Shown here piece after piece: positions 23,993 through 34,777 of a DNA stretch of 64,000 nucleotides. Origin of the DNA: Myxocyprinus asiaticus. Taxonomy: Eukaryota > Chordata > Actinopteri > Cypriniformes > Catostomidae. The stretch spans positions 45,723,826 through 45,787,825 of the forward strand of contig NC_059362.1 of assembly GCF_019703515.2 (NCBI RefSeq), in the 5' to 3' direction. The notes beneath the pieces are model-generated. The model saw only the letters and a list, made by a program, of their open reading frames with translations, did no database searches and had not been told where the DNA came from. Numbering within the stretch: the stretch's first letter is position 1; each line of letters opens with the position of its first letter. The position numbers and the translations under genes were made by a program.

Positions 23993-26043
23993 TGTACTTA
24001 TTTTATTTACCGGTGAAATATACTCAAATAAGCGAATAAATATGACAGGGGTTTCTACTTTAGGATTGATACATGATGACACATTGTAAAGATAACAATC
24101 ATAAATAATATTTACTTATATGCTAGAGCAATAAATTTGACATGTTTGAATAGAGTACAAATGTAGAATTTACTTTTTCATGCTTTAACTTATTTGAATG
24201 ATTAACTTATTTTAACCAAATTGAATGGAGTAATTTTTAACTAAATTAAATGAATAAAAATTACAATATTTTGTGGGTGGGTCTTGATCTGGGCTCAACC
24301 AGACTGCATTAGGAAAATATTTTTTAATCAAAGCTTACATCACGGAATTAGATTTTTATTGACAATGTAAAAACATGTATCTGAAATTTCTATTGGTAAA
24401 ATTGAAAACATAAGGTGAAAACGTTTTCTATGCTGGTTCTTAGACCAATAGGTCTTGTTTTGGAAAGTGTTTGGTCTTGATTTTTTTTTTGACTGACAGG
24501 AAACAGACCAGAACACGCTGACAGAGTTGCAATCCAACAAAGACAAAACAAAGGAGAGTATGTATATATATAGGAGCTGGTATACATATTGGAGGCAGGT
24601 GCCGCTGGTGACAAGCTGGGTGGAGAAACAATCAGTTGTCCTGGCAACAGAGCTGAGTGGCACCTGCTAAATACAAGAGGGAGAGAGAGGGAAACACAGA
24701 CACCAACACAGGACAAGACAGATTGGTATGGGTATATTTTAGATATAATGGCCATTGTGCTTATATTTTCTCCCAGCTAATGCTGGTAATTATACAGGGG
24801 ACCTTCTAACTATGTACATTATGAAAATGTTAATTTTACAAATTGTATTAGTTTTTCATCATTTTGGTCACATTTTAAAAATGAACAAGTCAATGCATTT
24901 AATCAATAAATATGATAAAATTTAATATATTATATTTTGTTACATGTTTATAGTTTGCATAATATTTACTATTTAGTTGTATTTACATTATAAGCCTGCA
25001 ACCTGACCCGGGCCAGACGGTACCTGAGAACCCGATGGGTTTCGGACCGGGTTCGGGTCAGTTTTTTTTAGTAGGACTTTGGGTTCGGGTCAGGTTTGTA
25101 ATTAATGAAAAAATAAACAGGCTTACCGAACTTGTTTAGCGCACGCCCTCTCACTCACAGACACGCGCAAACCGAAGAGAAAGAACGTGTTTTTGCGCAC
25201 GTCTGTTCTGTTTCCTCATCGTTTTCTTATGTAAACACATGCTGGATGAATGTCTTTGAAAGTTGCACCATGTCTCGCTGTTTCTTCAGCGTCTTGCGCA
25301 GGACCGGCACATTTAAACACGTGTTGAGAAGAACTTTCAATTTTCAAAATAGTATATCGAGACACCTGCGCTCTGTTTCATTCTTGCGCTGCGTCTAGAT
25401 TGTTTTTAGCGGAAGTGTCACAAACATTCAACGTTCTGAACAAGTTCAGGCTGTATAGAGGGGACTGTTGCATTGTTTCATATTTTGAAACCAAGTGAAA
25501 TTTCAGCGCATAAACTCTATTGCTCTATTGTGTAATGAGGGGGTGCCGTGCCTTTATATGTTTACAGTTTCAATAATGTTGCGAATGTTGCCTATATGCT
25601 TACATAAAACACAGCCTATTGCAACAGTAATTTACATTGATTTTTTGAACACCTAAAAACTGGTACTGTCTCTTTAAGAAAACCTGCATTTCTCCAAACA
25701 GCGTCTTTAAATTAGCGCATGTTAACGAAAGAGACTCGAATGGCTTTATCTCATCTGTACTACACAATTCATTCACTGGTGAGTGAAATCTAAACATTTA
25801 CCAGCCAGTCGCCAAATATATAGGCTACATTTTTAGTCGCATAGCGCGAAATTTGGTTGCAAATGCGAGTGATTTTTCTCTCAATGTAGTGGAGGGATTC
25901 GCATAGAGTAAAAGATCAGTCTTGGGATTTAAGAATCGATATCGAGATCGTTCAAATGAAGATCGCGATGCATCGGGAAATTAATATTTTTACCCGCTCC
26001 TAGGTTTGGGGCACTTTTCAGCTGGATGACCAGCTAAACCAGC
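23993..26043. other. intergenic; possible old LTR-element debris at 24460-24780
   Basis: 24460-24780 has a GC-richer, purine-rich stretch (GAGGCAGGTGCCGCTGGTGA, AGAGGGAGAGAGAGGG) in composition like the LTR elements at 26.0 and 40.3 kb, but no LTR pair or frame could be defined. 25000-25110 contains CGGGTTCGGGTCAG-type low-complexity repeats. No exons are seen. Confidence 0.3.
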
Positions 26044-26264
26044 TGTAACGGGGTAAACGGGAAAGGAGGCGGCGAGAAGTGGGTGAAGCATCAAGGTAAA
26101 CAAAAACACACATAACCACAAACACATACAGGGCAGCTGCCTGAAGCTCTCTCTCTCCCGAACCTCCGCCTCCGGCGGCCTTTATCCCCTCGTCAGCTTG
26201 ATTAGCCTGGTTAGGGGCCGGGCGTGCGTCATCACGGCCCGGCCCCGCCCTCCTCCTTGCCACA
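26044..26264 (-). mobile_element. solo LTR, same family as the element at 40.3 kb
   Basis: Read on the minus strand it begins TGTGGCAAGGAGGAGGGCGG and ends CCGTTTACCCCGTTACA. It shares with the LTR at 40315-40507 the ordered blocks CTAATCAAGCTGA, GAGGGGATAA, GGGAGAGAGAGA and GCAGCTGCC. TG...CA ends and isolation from internal sequence fit a solo LTR left by recombination. It is inserted in an older repeat of CCAGCTAAACCAGCT type. The flanking 5-mers (CCAGC and GTAGC) are not identical, so the exact ends are uncertain. Confidence 0.7.
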
Positions 26265-27061
26265 GTAGCTTGCCCAGGTTGAGACCAGCTAAGACAAGCA
26301 AACCAGCTTCGGCTATATTTTTATCCAACATCGTTAGGGGGTCTAGTCTTGTCTCCAGCTCTGCTTACTGTCCCACAAGTGTCTTGATCAAAAACACAGT
26401 GGTGATAGTTCATGAATCAACTCTTGTGGGGTTCGAACCTACAATTAATCAGTTACCAGGTCAGATAATTTTCAACAAGGCATCCTGTTCAGGGCATATA
26501 CAAACCTGTTTTGAAAATGTCAACAATCTCTACAACCTCTGCAATAAAACAGTAATTAGTTACGTCTTCTCTATAAAACACAAAACTCTCATTGCCTATT
26601 ATAGAAGAGCTGCTCTGGAGAACGACTGTGTCATTGAGTTTGTTGGAGACAGATTGTAAATTTCAGCTGCGTCTGGATTAGCTTGACTCAGTCACATTCT
26701 CTGCTGACAGAAAAACGAGTGTTATTGTAGAGCGCAGACGCACTGCATATCAAGATGTTGTCTAGGACGGGGTTATTAGTGGTGTTTGCTGCCCTGTTCA
26801 CATTGGATGTAAGCGTCACGTTGTATTACGTTAAAAGCAAATCGCTCACTTAACAATGTATGGATGGCCCGTTCTGTTGCTGACACACTGCAAAGCTACT
26901 CCAGCCACTTTATTCAACCATCCATATCAAATAAATGATGTTTGTTTCCCCAAATATCATACATGTGAATGGTAATTATGTGTCAAATCGACAACATTTT
27001 TAGAAACTTCCACGGCTGAAATTTAAGATTTTGTTAATACTTTTTCTATTGAAAGATAAAC
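26265..27061. other. intergenic; nothing recognised beyond repeat flank
   Basis: The first ~60 bp continue the CCAGCTTAACCAGC-type repeat split by the solo LTR. The remainder includes an open frame to 26659, but its start overlaps the LTR and repeat and it has no recognisable domain. Confidence 0.35.
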
Positions 27062-28087
27062 ATAAATGATGGTGAAAGCCAATATATTAAATGACATGGA
27101 TCAATATTTACTGAGTAATCCATTATTTTGTAGAGGGGGGTCAAAAGGACAATTTTCACTTGTGGTTTTGGAGCAAAATTACAGGTAAAAAAAAAATAAC
27201 CTTAGAAAGGTGTCCGCATCATTATTTTATTTTTACTCCGAGACTGGTACATATATTACTAATACCAGTTGACTTCAGCACCACTGGTTGCATTATATGC
27301 CAGTGGTGTGAGTCCAAAATTGGAAAAAGCAGCTGTTTTTCCAATGTTAGAGTGCCTATAACTCCAGAAGTCTTAAAGATATCTTTATATCCTTTTAGAT
27401 TCAGGTTCAGAACAAACTTTCCTTGTTGCTTCTTCATTATTAAGGCAAAATCCCAGATATATGGGGCTCTCAATATGGCTCCATCTGAAAATTGTTAGAT
27501 TTGATTTATTTTCAATGGTAAATAAAGGTACATTTCTAGTTTCAACATTGTTTGTACTTCAGATCTAGAAAAACTAACTTCATTCCATGTGACTCACATT
27601 TGGTTTACGACAACTGAAAATGGGTAAAATTGAACAATTTATGCATGGAGCCACATTTAGAGCCCCATATCTCTGGGATTTCACCATATAGAGCCTTAAA
27701 AATTGGGATGCAAAAAGGAAAGTTTGTTTTGAATCAGAACCTATAAGGATATTAAGATATCTTTAATACTTCTGGAGTTAGAGGCACTCAAACTTTGGAA
27801 AAACAACACATAAAAGTGCTTTTTCCCATTTTTGGACTCGCACCATTGCCATATAATGCAACAAGGGGTGGTGAAATCAACTGATTTTAGTAACAGATCT
27901 ACCAATCTCTGTGTACAAATAAAATAATGATGCTCACACCTTTCTAAGGTTATTTTTTTGACCTGTAGTTTTGCTCCAATATCATAGGCGAAACTTGTAA
28001 TTTTAACCCCTCGACAAAATAATGGATTACTCGGTAAATATTGATCCATGGCTTTTCATATTTTGGCTTTCCTCATCATTTGTGTGT
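27062..28087. mobile_element. ~1.03-kb palindromic element with ~400-bp arms
   Basis: 27062-27480 and 27650-28087 are inverted copies. Matching pairs include AAAGCCAATATATT/CATATTTTGGCTTT, TAATCCATTATTTTGT/ACAAAATAATGGATTA, AACCTTAGAAAGGTGT/CACACCTTTCTAAGGTT and TATAACTCCAGAAGTC/GACTTCTGGAGTTA-like segments. The centre is ~170 bp. Divergence is spread evenly along both arms, as in an old foldback element. There is no transposase frame, and the short ORFs on both strands are images of each other. Confidence 0.85.
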
Positions 28088-28384
28088 ATAGTTCAACTGT
28101 ACAAAAAAATTAACGAAGACCTAAATTTAGAGCCGAGTTCAGAGAATGACCCTGAATCTTTTTGGCTTGAATTTTATTCGTTACATATTTAAGTAAATTA
28201 TGATGCCTCAAATCATGTGGCCTGTTGAGGAGAGGTGTGCTAATTTTTATGGATTAAAAGAACAAGCACATTTCCTCCAGAAAATGTACAAATGTAGTTA
28301 TTTTTTTTTACTTGTGTGAAGTGCCCTCTTGTGGCAAAACCATGTATTACAATAAGTGAATATAGGAGACACTGGAAGGAGTGG

Positions 28385-28387
<3 letters not shown>

Positions 28388-28420
<33 letters not shown>
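28388..28420. repeat. (AC)n microsatellite
   Basis: A perfect CA run of about 16 units. Confidence 0.97.
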
Positions 28421-29366
28421 TTCCAGGATGGCCATAAATTTCCCCCAGCTCTGCCCATCTGCACATTTCTCCTATGTGATGATGTGTTCTCAGTATTTGA
28501 AAAAAAGACAAACTAATCTGTGGTGACGTTAATACCCTTAATTTAAATTATAAATCCTGATATACAATCTGATGTTACCAATGCAATATGCAAACTGCTG
28601 TTAAATCTTTCAGTGTGAGCTGTGACAACAAAAGGGGAAAATCTGAGCAATTCCTGCCCTTAAAACAACCGGTACAGGGCCTCACTACTGTGAACATTTA
28701 TTTCATTATTTAGTGCCTGTTACAATAACACTGTGATAGATTTAGCAGGCCCTTTTCTCAAATTAATAATTGTGTCCAATTTACAGCTGCACATCAAATC
28801 TGTGAAATGACTTCTACATCGCACTGATCGCAGTCTCATTTTTTTTCTCTTTATAAAGTGTTGATTCAGTTTCCACTGCAGCCTGGATTTTGATTCATTG
28901 CGGGCAGCGCAGGGACTTTCTGCACTGTAAAGAAAAAAAGTCCATTTTAGCATTAATGTATTATACTGTATTTGACAAATCTGAGCTGAGAGAAATGCAG
29001 AATTATCTTGCATTGCTCCTCTTTACAACAGTTTGAGCACGGTTGCCACGCACTGAAAAAAATTACTTAGAGATTAGCTGGCTCAACAACCCTAACGTAA
29101 GAAAATAAATAGCTTTTACTCTGAAATGTACATGTTTTTAATCTTTTTAGCTTTGCTTAATTTGCATGAATGTGTACAACACAAAATATTCTTCATAAGG
29201 TGAACTTGGAGTGATACATATAGTAAATAATTCACCATTAGAGTGATTAGTGTTCCCTTTGGTGAAGTTATTCAGAATTTTTCCTTGCGCATGTGAATGT
29301 GTAACTGAAGTACAGCTTTATCTGCACTTCTCTGGGGAATCAATTTTTTAATGACTGACTTCAGTC
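28421..29366. other. intergenic; nothing recognised
   Basis: Ordinary AT-rich sequence without identifiable exons or copies of the repeat families described elsewhere. Confidence 0.4.
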
Positions 29367-29449
29367 ATTATTTACGGAAGCCCTGAACCGCATTGTGATT
29401 TAACATTTTTTTTTTTTTTAGGTCTCCTTCCTGAGCCTATGTCCTACAG

Positions 29450-29451
<2 letters not shown>

Positions 29452-29490
<39 letters not shown>
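29452..29490. repeat. (CT)n microsatellite
   Basis: About 19 CT units just inside the left end of the inverted-end element. A short GA run (31199-31210) lies in the mirrored position at the right end. Confidence 0.95.
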
Positions 29491-29494
<4 letters not shown>

Positions 29495-29636
29495 AAAATA
29501 AAAATAAAAAAATAAATAAATTTTTCAAAAATAATAATTAAAAAATACATAATAAAAAATAAATTAAAACATTTTCCTCTTTAAAAAAAAAAAAAAAAAA
29601 AAAATTCTCAAAGAAAAAAAAGAGAATTTTTGGGCT

Positions 29637-30012
29637 CGCTAGCTAACAATGAGCATGCGGTGCCAACCTCGGCCATCAGGTGCCACTATCAGTAAGCATG
29701 AAATCTTACATGTTGACAGATGACAGCTGTGGTACTTGATCTGTTGATTTATAGTTGTACAATACTCTAACAAGAATGTTTTGCAAATCTTAACATGGGC
29801 CAAAAATGTAAAAAAGCACCTTATCAATAGCAGCATCCATATTCCCGCTGGTGAATGTCATCAAACAACTAGAAATAACTCCCGTTGTTACACTTGACAG
29901 CGAATGCCATATGAAACACGTAACCTAAAAATAAAAAAAATTCTCATGTGTTGCCTCTTGAGGAGAATTTTTTTCCCTTTTGATTAAATTAGAGGGAAAA
30001 AATGTTTTTGAA
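29637..30012 (+). repeat. 375-bp module, copy 1
   Basis: Nearly identical to 33169-33545 at a constant offset of 3532 bp, starting CTAGCTAACAATGAGCATGC and ending in AAATTAGAGGGAAAAAATGT. Both copies hold a minus-strand 65-codon frame differing at about two positions. Recent duplication is enough to explain that conservation, so no gene is called. Confidence 0.9.
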
Positions 30013-30054
30013 AAAAAAACAAACATTTGAGACAGAGTGCGTCCGAGCAGAGCA

Positions 30055-31065
30055 GTGTAGTCCGATTACCAAACAAATGACTCTTTTGAGTCAGTTCTTT
30101 TGAATCAACTGCGTGAAACATACAGACCAAGCAGTGTAGTCCGATTCCTGAATAAATGACTCTTGAGTCATTTCTTTTTTAATCTACACTGCGAGCAGTG
30201 AAGTCCTATTCTTGAACAAATGACTCTTTTGAGTCGGTTCTTTTGAATCTACTGCATGGAACACCCAGTGTGACCAGTGTAGTCCGATTCTCGAATGAAT
30301 GACTCTTTTGAGTCGGTTCCTTTGAATCTACTGCATGGAACACCCAGTGTGACCAGTGTAGTCCGATTCTCGAATGAATGACTCTTTTGAGTCGGTTCTT
30401 TTGAATCTACTGCATGGAACACCCAGTGTGACCAGTGTAGTCCGATTCTCGAATGAATGACTCTTTTGAGTCGGTTCCTTTGAATCTACTGCATGGAACA
30501 CCCAGTGTGACCAGTGTAGTCCGATTCTCGAATGAATGACTCTTTTGAGTCGGTTCTTTTGAATCTACTGCATGGAACACCCAGTGTGACCAGTGTAGTC
30601 CGATTCTCGAATGAATGACTCTTTTGAGTCGGTTCCTTTGAATCTACTGCATGGAACACCCAGTGTGACCAGTGTAGTCCGATTCTCGAATGAATGACTC
30701 TTTTGAGTCGGTTCCTTTGAATCTACTGCATGGAACACCCAGTGTGACCAGTGTAGTCCGATTCTCGAATGAATGACTCTTTTGAGTCGGTTCCTTTGAA
30801 TCTACTGCATGGAACACCCAGTGTGACCAGTGTAGTCCGATTCTCGAATGAATGACTCTTTTGAGTCGGTTCCTTTGAATCTACTGCATGGAACACCCAG
30901 TGTGATCAGTGTAGTCCGATTCTCGAATGAATGACTCTTTTGAGTCGGTTCCTTTGAATCTACTGCATGGAACACCCAGTGTGACCAGTGTAGTCCGATT
31001 CTCGAATGAATGACTCTTTTGAGTCGGTTCTTTTGAATCTACAGCGTGAAACATACAGCATGACA
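30055..31065 (+). repeat. 79-bp minisatellite, array 1 (about 12-13 units)
   Basis: The marker ACTGCATGGA recurs at 30251, 30330, 30409 and so on to 30962, ten times at exactly 79 bp. Each unit has the inverted repeat TGACTCTTTTGAGTC, TCGAATGAATGACT and CCAGTGTAGTCCGATTC. Outer units are more diverged (30055-30230 and 31030-31065), as expected where homogenisation is central. A C/T difference in GGTTCC/GGTTCT alternates through the first units, indicating duplication as 158-bp dimers. It is non-coding. Confidence 0.95.
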
Positions 31066-31312
31066 GGGTGTAGTCTGAAACATTAGGATTTTGTATTTTT
31101 TTTTTTGTACATTTTTTTTTTTTTTAAATTTATTTTACATTTTTCTTTGATTAAATTAGAGGAAAATTTTGTTTTTGTTTTTTAGAGAAAACAATTTGAG
31201 AGAGAGAGAAAACAATTATAGGACATAGGCTCAGGAATGCAGTGAGGCACCTAAAAAAGTTTTTTCACCTGGTGACATTTTTATTTTTCACAGTGCGGTT
31301 CAGGCCTTCCGT

Positions 31313-32604
31313 ATTATTTTCGTTTAAAACAATAATATTAAAGTTCATTTGAAACGACGTGCCATAAGCTGTTAAATCTTATTTGTGTGACATACCTTTT
31401 TAAGTTGAATGAACTGATATACTTGTGTATATATAACAAAGATTTTCTAGTTGTGCTTACATAAGATGACAATAAGTTGTATTTACTTAAAAAGTGTGAT
31501 AAAAAAAAACCCCGCTACATATATATATATATATTTTAGGTCAATCCAACACACCATTTTTTTCAGTGTCTGTTAGATTTTTGAGGATACATGGCACACT
31601 TATGTCCCAGTTCGCATACTATCTATTCTAAATAGTATGCAAGATTAGATTTAGTGCATTAAAGTAGTATGCCAAAGGTGCCCGGATGGCACACTTTTTG
31701 CAGTGGATTTTCGAAGTAGTTTGCATCTACTTTTCAGCTTCTCACACATTAAAAAATTCTACTGAATTTCTACTGAATTTCTTAGGTGCATCTACATCAG
31801 CTTTAAATGTATAAACCTAAAAGTGAAATTTTTCACAGGTTATTTAGTGCAATCACAATAATTATCACATAGCTATCACAATTCAAAATGTAGCCTTAAA
31901 TTGCCATGTATTGCTTTTCTGTTGTCAGCATTTCAATTGCCAAATTTCCATCATTTTCAGTTTTCATTGGCATAAAAATATGTTTTCTCTCCTGTTAATA
32001 ACATAATTTATTTTCTATTTTTGAAATACATTATAACATTATATAACCTTTTCTTTTTTCATTCTCTGTGTACTAAATGTAAACATTCTAGAACGAATTA
32101 GTTATTTCACACTTCTAATTAATGTACTCGACGTGTATTGAGGAGAAAAACACCGTGATTTTGCTTGTTACACTTTGACAAGTAATTTCAGGCTTATACT
32201 GTAAATAAGGGAACATTATTTCTGTATTCCAGGTAGTTTCTTTTACAGTATAAAACCCCTTTGAGCAGCTGGGAGGAATTTAACTAACCGTTATTTTTTT
32301 TTTTACAATGTTATAATGAAATATGGCGTTCATGTGACTCTGAAATTACTACCTTGAGGATGTTTCCTGCCTTGAGTTATGCGTGTGTGAATAAGTTCAC
32401 ATTGAGCCGATGGTGTGGTGTGGCATTGATACCATATGGTGTTAATGGGGCTTATTTACTTATGAAAGAAACTACTGGGTGCCAGGCTATATGTTTCTCC
32501 ATTAAATTGTCATGAGTTATTAATCACAAACACACACACTTAGTATTTGAAGGGTTGATGTTTGAGGACAATTCAACCTGAGAGTTTCACTGCCTTGAGT
32601 CTTA
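31313..32604. other. intergenic; nothing recognised
   Basis: AT-rich sequence with a short TA tract at 31519-31533 and a palindromic segment GTTCGCATACTATCTATTCT / AATAGTATGC near 31610. No exons are seen. Confidence 0.4.
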
Positions 32605-32875
32605 TAGTCCGAAACATAATCTACGCAAGAATGTGAATGTTTCTAGCTACACTCTATTTCACACAATTCTGCGTTCAGAAATGTGTTCTGACACAATTCA
32701 TACGCAACGCAACTATTTATTACATTTATTCTGAACTGATTTCATCTTTTAATGATTACAATGACTTTTGGTTCTGTTACGAATGTGTTCTTCCACTGAC
32801 GCGGACACAACAACGCCCTAAAATACTCTGACGTTGTTTCCTGCTACCATTCAGTGGCACAGCAACATCGCTATT

Positions 32876-33025
32876 GAATCAGCAGCATGAAAAACATACC
32901 ACATGACCAGTCCGATTCCCGAATGAATGACTCTTTTGAGCTGGTTCTTTTGAATCTACTGCGTGAAACATATAGCACGACCAGTGTAGACTGATTACCA
33001 AACAAATGACTCTAATGAGTCTTTT
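32876..33025 (+). repeat. 79-bp minisatellite, isolated two-unit fragment
   Basis: Two units with CAGTCCGATTCCCGAATGAA and GACTCTTTTGAGCTGGTTCT, separated from the main second array by a TA tract, an AAAT run and the 375-bp module. Confidence 0.85.
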
Positions 33026-33168
33026 TATATATATATATATAATTATATACGTTTTTCTCAAATAAATAAATAAATAAATAAATCCTCTCAAAATGAAACT
33101 TTTTTTTTTCCTCTACATTTTTTTTTTTCTCCTGAAGAGTCAGCACATGAGATTTTTTTTTTTTTGCT

Positions 33169-33545
33169 TGCTAGCTAACAATGAGCATGCGGTGCCAACC
33201 TCGGCCATCAGGTGCCACTATCAGTAAGCATGAAATCTTACAAGGTGACAGATGACAGCTGTGGTACTTGATCTGTTGATTTATAGTTGTACAATACTCT
33301 AACAAGAATGTTTTGCAAATCTTAACATGGGCCAAAAATGTTAAAAAGCACCTTATCAATAGCAGCATCCATATTCCCGCTGGTGAATGTCATCAAACAA
33401 CTAGAAATAACTCCCGTTGTTACACTTGACAGCGAATGCCATATGAAACACGTAACCTAAAAATAAAAAAAATTCTCATGTGTTGCCTCTTGAGGAGAAT
33501 TTATTTTCCTTTTGATTAAATTAGAGGGAAAAAATGTTTTTGAAA
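33169..33545 (+). repeat. 375-bp module, copy 2
   Basis: A near-perfect direct copy of 29637-30012, with single changes such as ACATGTTGACAG to ACAAGGTGACAG, and followed in the same way by a 79-bp array. The shared order of module then array shows that both were duplicated as a unit. Confidence 0.9.
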
Positions 33546-33564
33546 AAAAAAACACATTTGAGAC

Positions 33565-34175
33565 AGAGTGCGAGCAGTGTAGTCCGATTCCCAAACAAAT
33601 GACTCTTTTGAGTCAGTTCTTTTGAATCTACTGCGTGAAACATACAGCACGAGCAGTGTAGTCCGATTCCTGAATAAATGACTCTTTTGAGTCGGTTCTT
33701 TTGAATCTACTGTGTGAAACATACAGCACGAGCAGTGTAGTCCGATTCCTGAATAAATGACTCTTTTGAGTCGGTTCTTTTGAATCAACTGCGTGAAACA
33801 TACAGCACGAGCAGTGTAGTCCGATTCCTGAATAAATGACTCTTTTGAGTCGGTTCTTTTGAATCTACTGTATGAAACATCCAGCTCAACCAGTGCATTC
33901 TGATTCCCAAACAAATGACTCTGAGTCGTTTTTAGAAAATCTACAGTGCGGGCAATGAAGACTGATTCCTGAACGATTGACTCTTTTAAGTTGGTTCTTT
34001 TGAATCTACTGTATGAAACATCCAGCTCGACCAGTGTAGTCTGATTCCCAAACAAATGACTCTTTTGAGTCGGTTCTTTTGAATCTACAGCCTGAAACAT
34101 CCAGCGTAACCAGTGTAGCCCGATTCCCAAATTAATGAATCTTATGAGCTGGTTCTTCTGAATCCACACAGCAAG
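33565..34175 (+). repeat. 79-bp minisatellite, array 2 (about 7-8 diverged units)
   Basis: Units carry GACTCTTTTGAGTCGGTTCT, AGTCCGATTCCTGAATAAAT and variable middle parts (GTGAAACATACAGCACGAGC). They differ more from one another than those of array 1, and some have lost or altered the GAGTC arm. Because 79 is not a multiple of three but the array lacks stops in one minus frame, a 217-codon repetitive ORF appears. That ORF is an artefact. Confidence 0.93.
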
Positions 34176-34777
34176 ACATACAGCGCTTTATAGCGAACGA
34201 ATGGCCTAAAGCAGCACATTCTTTTACTGAATATAAAACTTACTGAACTGCAAATCATTCATTTGGTCATGTCCGATTTTGATATGACAGTGTTGTTAAA
34301 GATACACATTATTATGAGTTTTTTTGTAGCTAATCAGTGGTATTTAATAAAATAAAAATTAATAAAATATTGTTATTAAAAAGTCTGTGTAAAAACACCA
34401 TTTGTAAGAATCTGTTCTGTTAAAATCAGATATTATCTCTTCGTTTGGTAACAGATTGTTAAGAGCAGTAAATCCAATAAGAACTGCATTTCTTATTTCC
34501 GAATATTTCTTCCTCAAAAGTACTAAAAGAATCGTTAATGGTAAACCGTTACGGATCTGGAATCGTTACGGGGAATCGGAACCAGAATAGTTAAGTTCCT
34601 CACGAGTCCCATCCCTAGCCGTGACAATATCTGACCTGAAAGAGAAAACTGACCGTACAAGAAGACAGTCTTGCGTTGTGTTACGAATTGTGGTCTGGCA
34701 CATTTTGGAATGTAATGATGCAATAAAATCTAGCCTGCGTGGTTAGAAACGTTTGCATTGATCATGTTTCAGGCCTT

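Larger units (their letters stand above)
29374..31312. mobile_element. 1.94-kb inverted-end element carrying an internal minisatellite
   Basis: The left end ACGGAAGCCCTGAACCGCAT is the inverse of the right end GTGCGGTTCAGGCCTTCCGT. The complementarity continues inward to CCTGAGCCTATGTCCT (left) and AGGACATAGGCTCAGG (right) and to CT/GA runs. A 7-bp direct repeat ATTATTT flanks it (29367-29373, 31313-31319). Inside are a (CT)n tract, AT-rich runs, a 375-bp unique module (29637-30010) and the 79-bp tandem array. No transposase is present. The overall plan resembles foldback-type elements. The superfamily is undetermined. Confidence 0.75.
32605..34777. mobile_element. 2.2-kb composite element with GAAACATAATCTACGCAAG-type ends
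   Basis: The left end (TAGTCCGAAACATAATCTAC, ACACAATTCATACGCAACGC) relates to 20378-20500, and the right end (CTTGCGTTGTGTTACGAATT, ATCATGTTTCAGGCCTT) is its diverged inverse. The interior holds a second copy of the 375-bp module and a 79-bp array otherwise found inside the unrelated element at 29374-31312. The ends are diverged, so the boundary call is tentative. Confidence 0.5.

Noticed and set aside
26198..26659. A 153-codon plus-strand ORF
   Set aside because: Its first part overlaps the solo LTR and an older repeat. No domain, no splice context, and ordinary composition after the repeat.
29639..29836. A 65-codon frame conserved between 29639-29836 and 33171-33368
   Set aside because: The whole 375-bp module is near-identical at the DNA level, so recent duplication explains it. 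No excess of synonymous change can be argued from so few differences.
33516..34169. A 217-codon minus-strand ORF with a repeated SKEPTQKSHLFGN-like pattern
   Set aside because: It is the translation of the 79-bp minisatellite. Array 1 has no equivalent long frame, and there are no splice or start signals.
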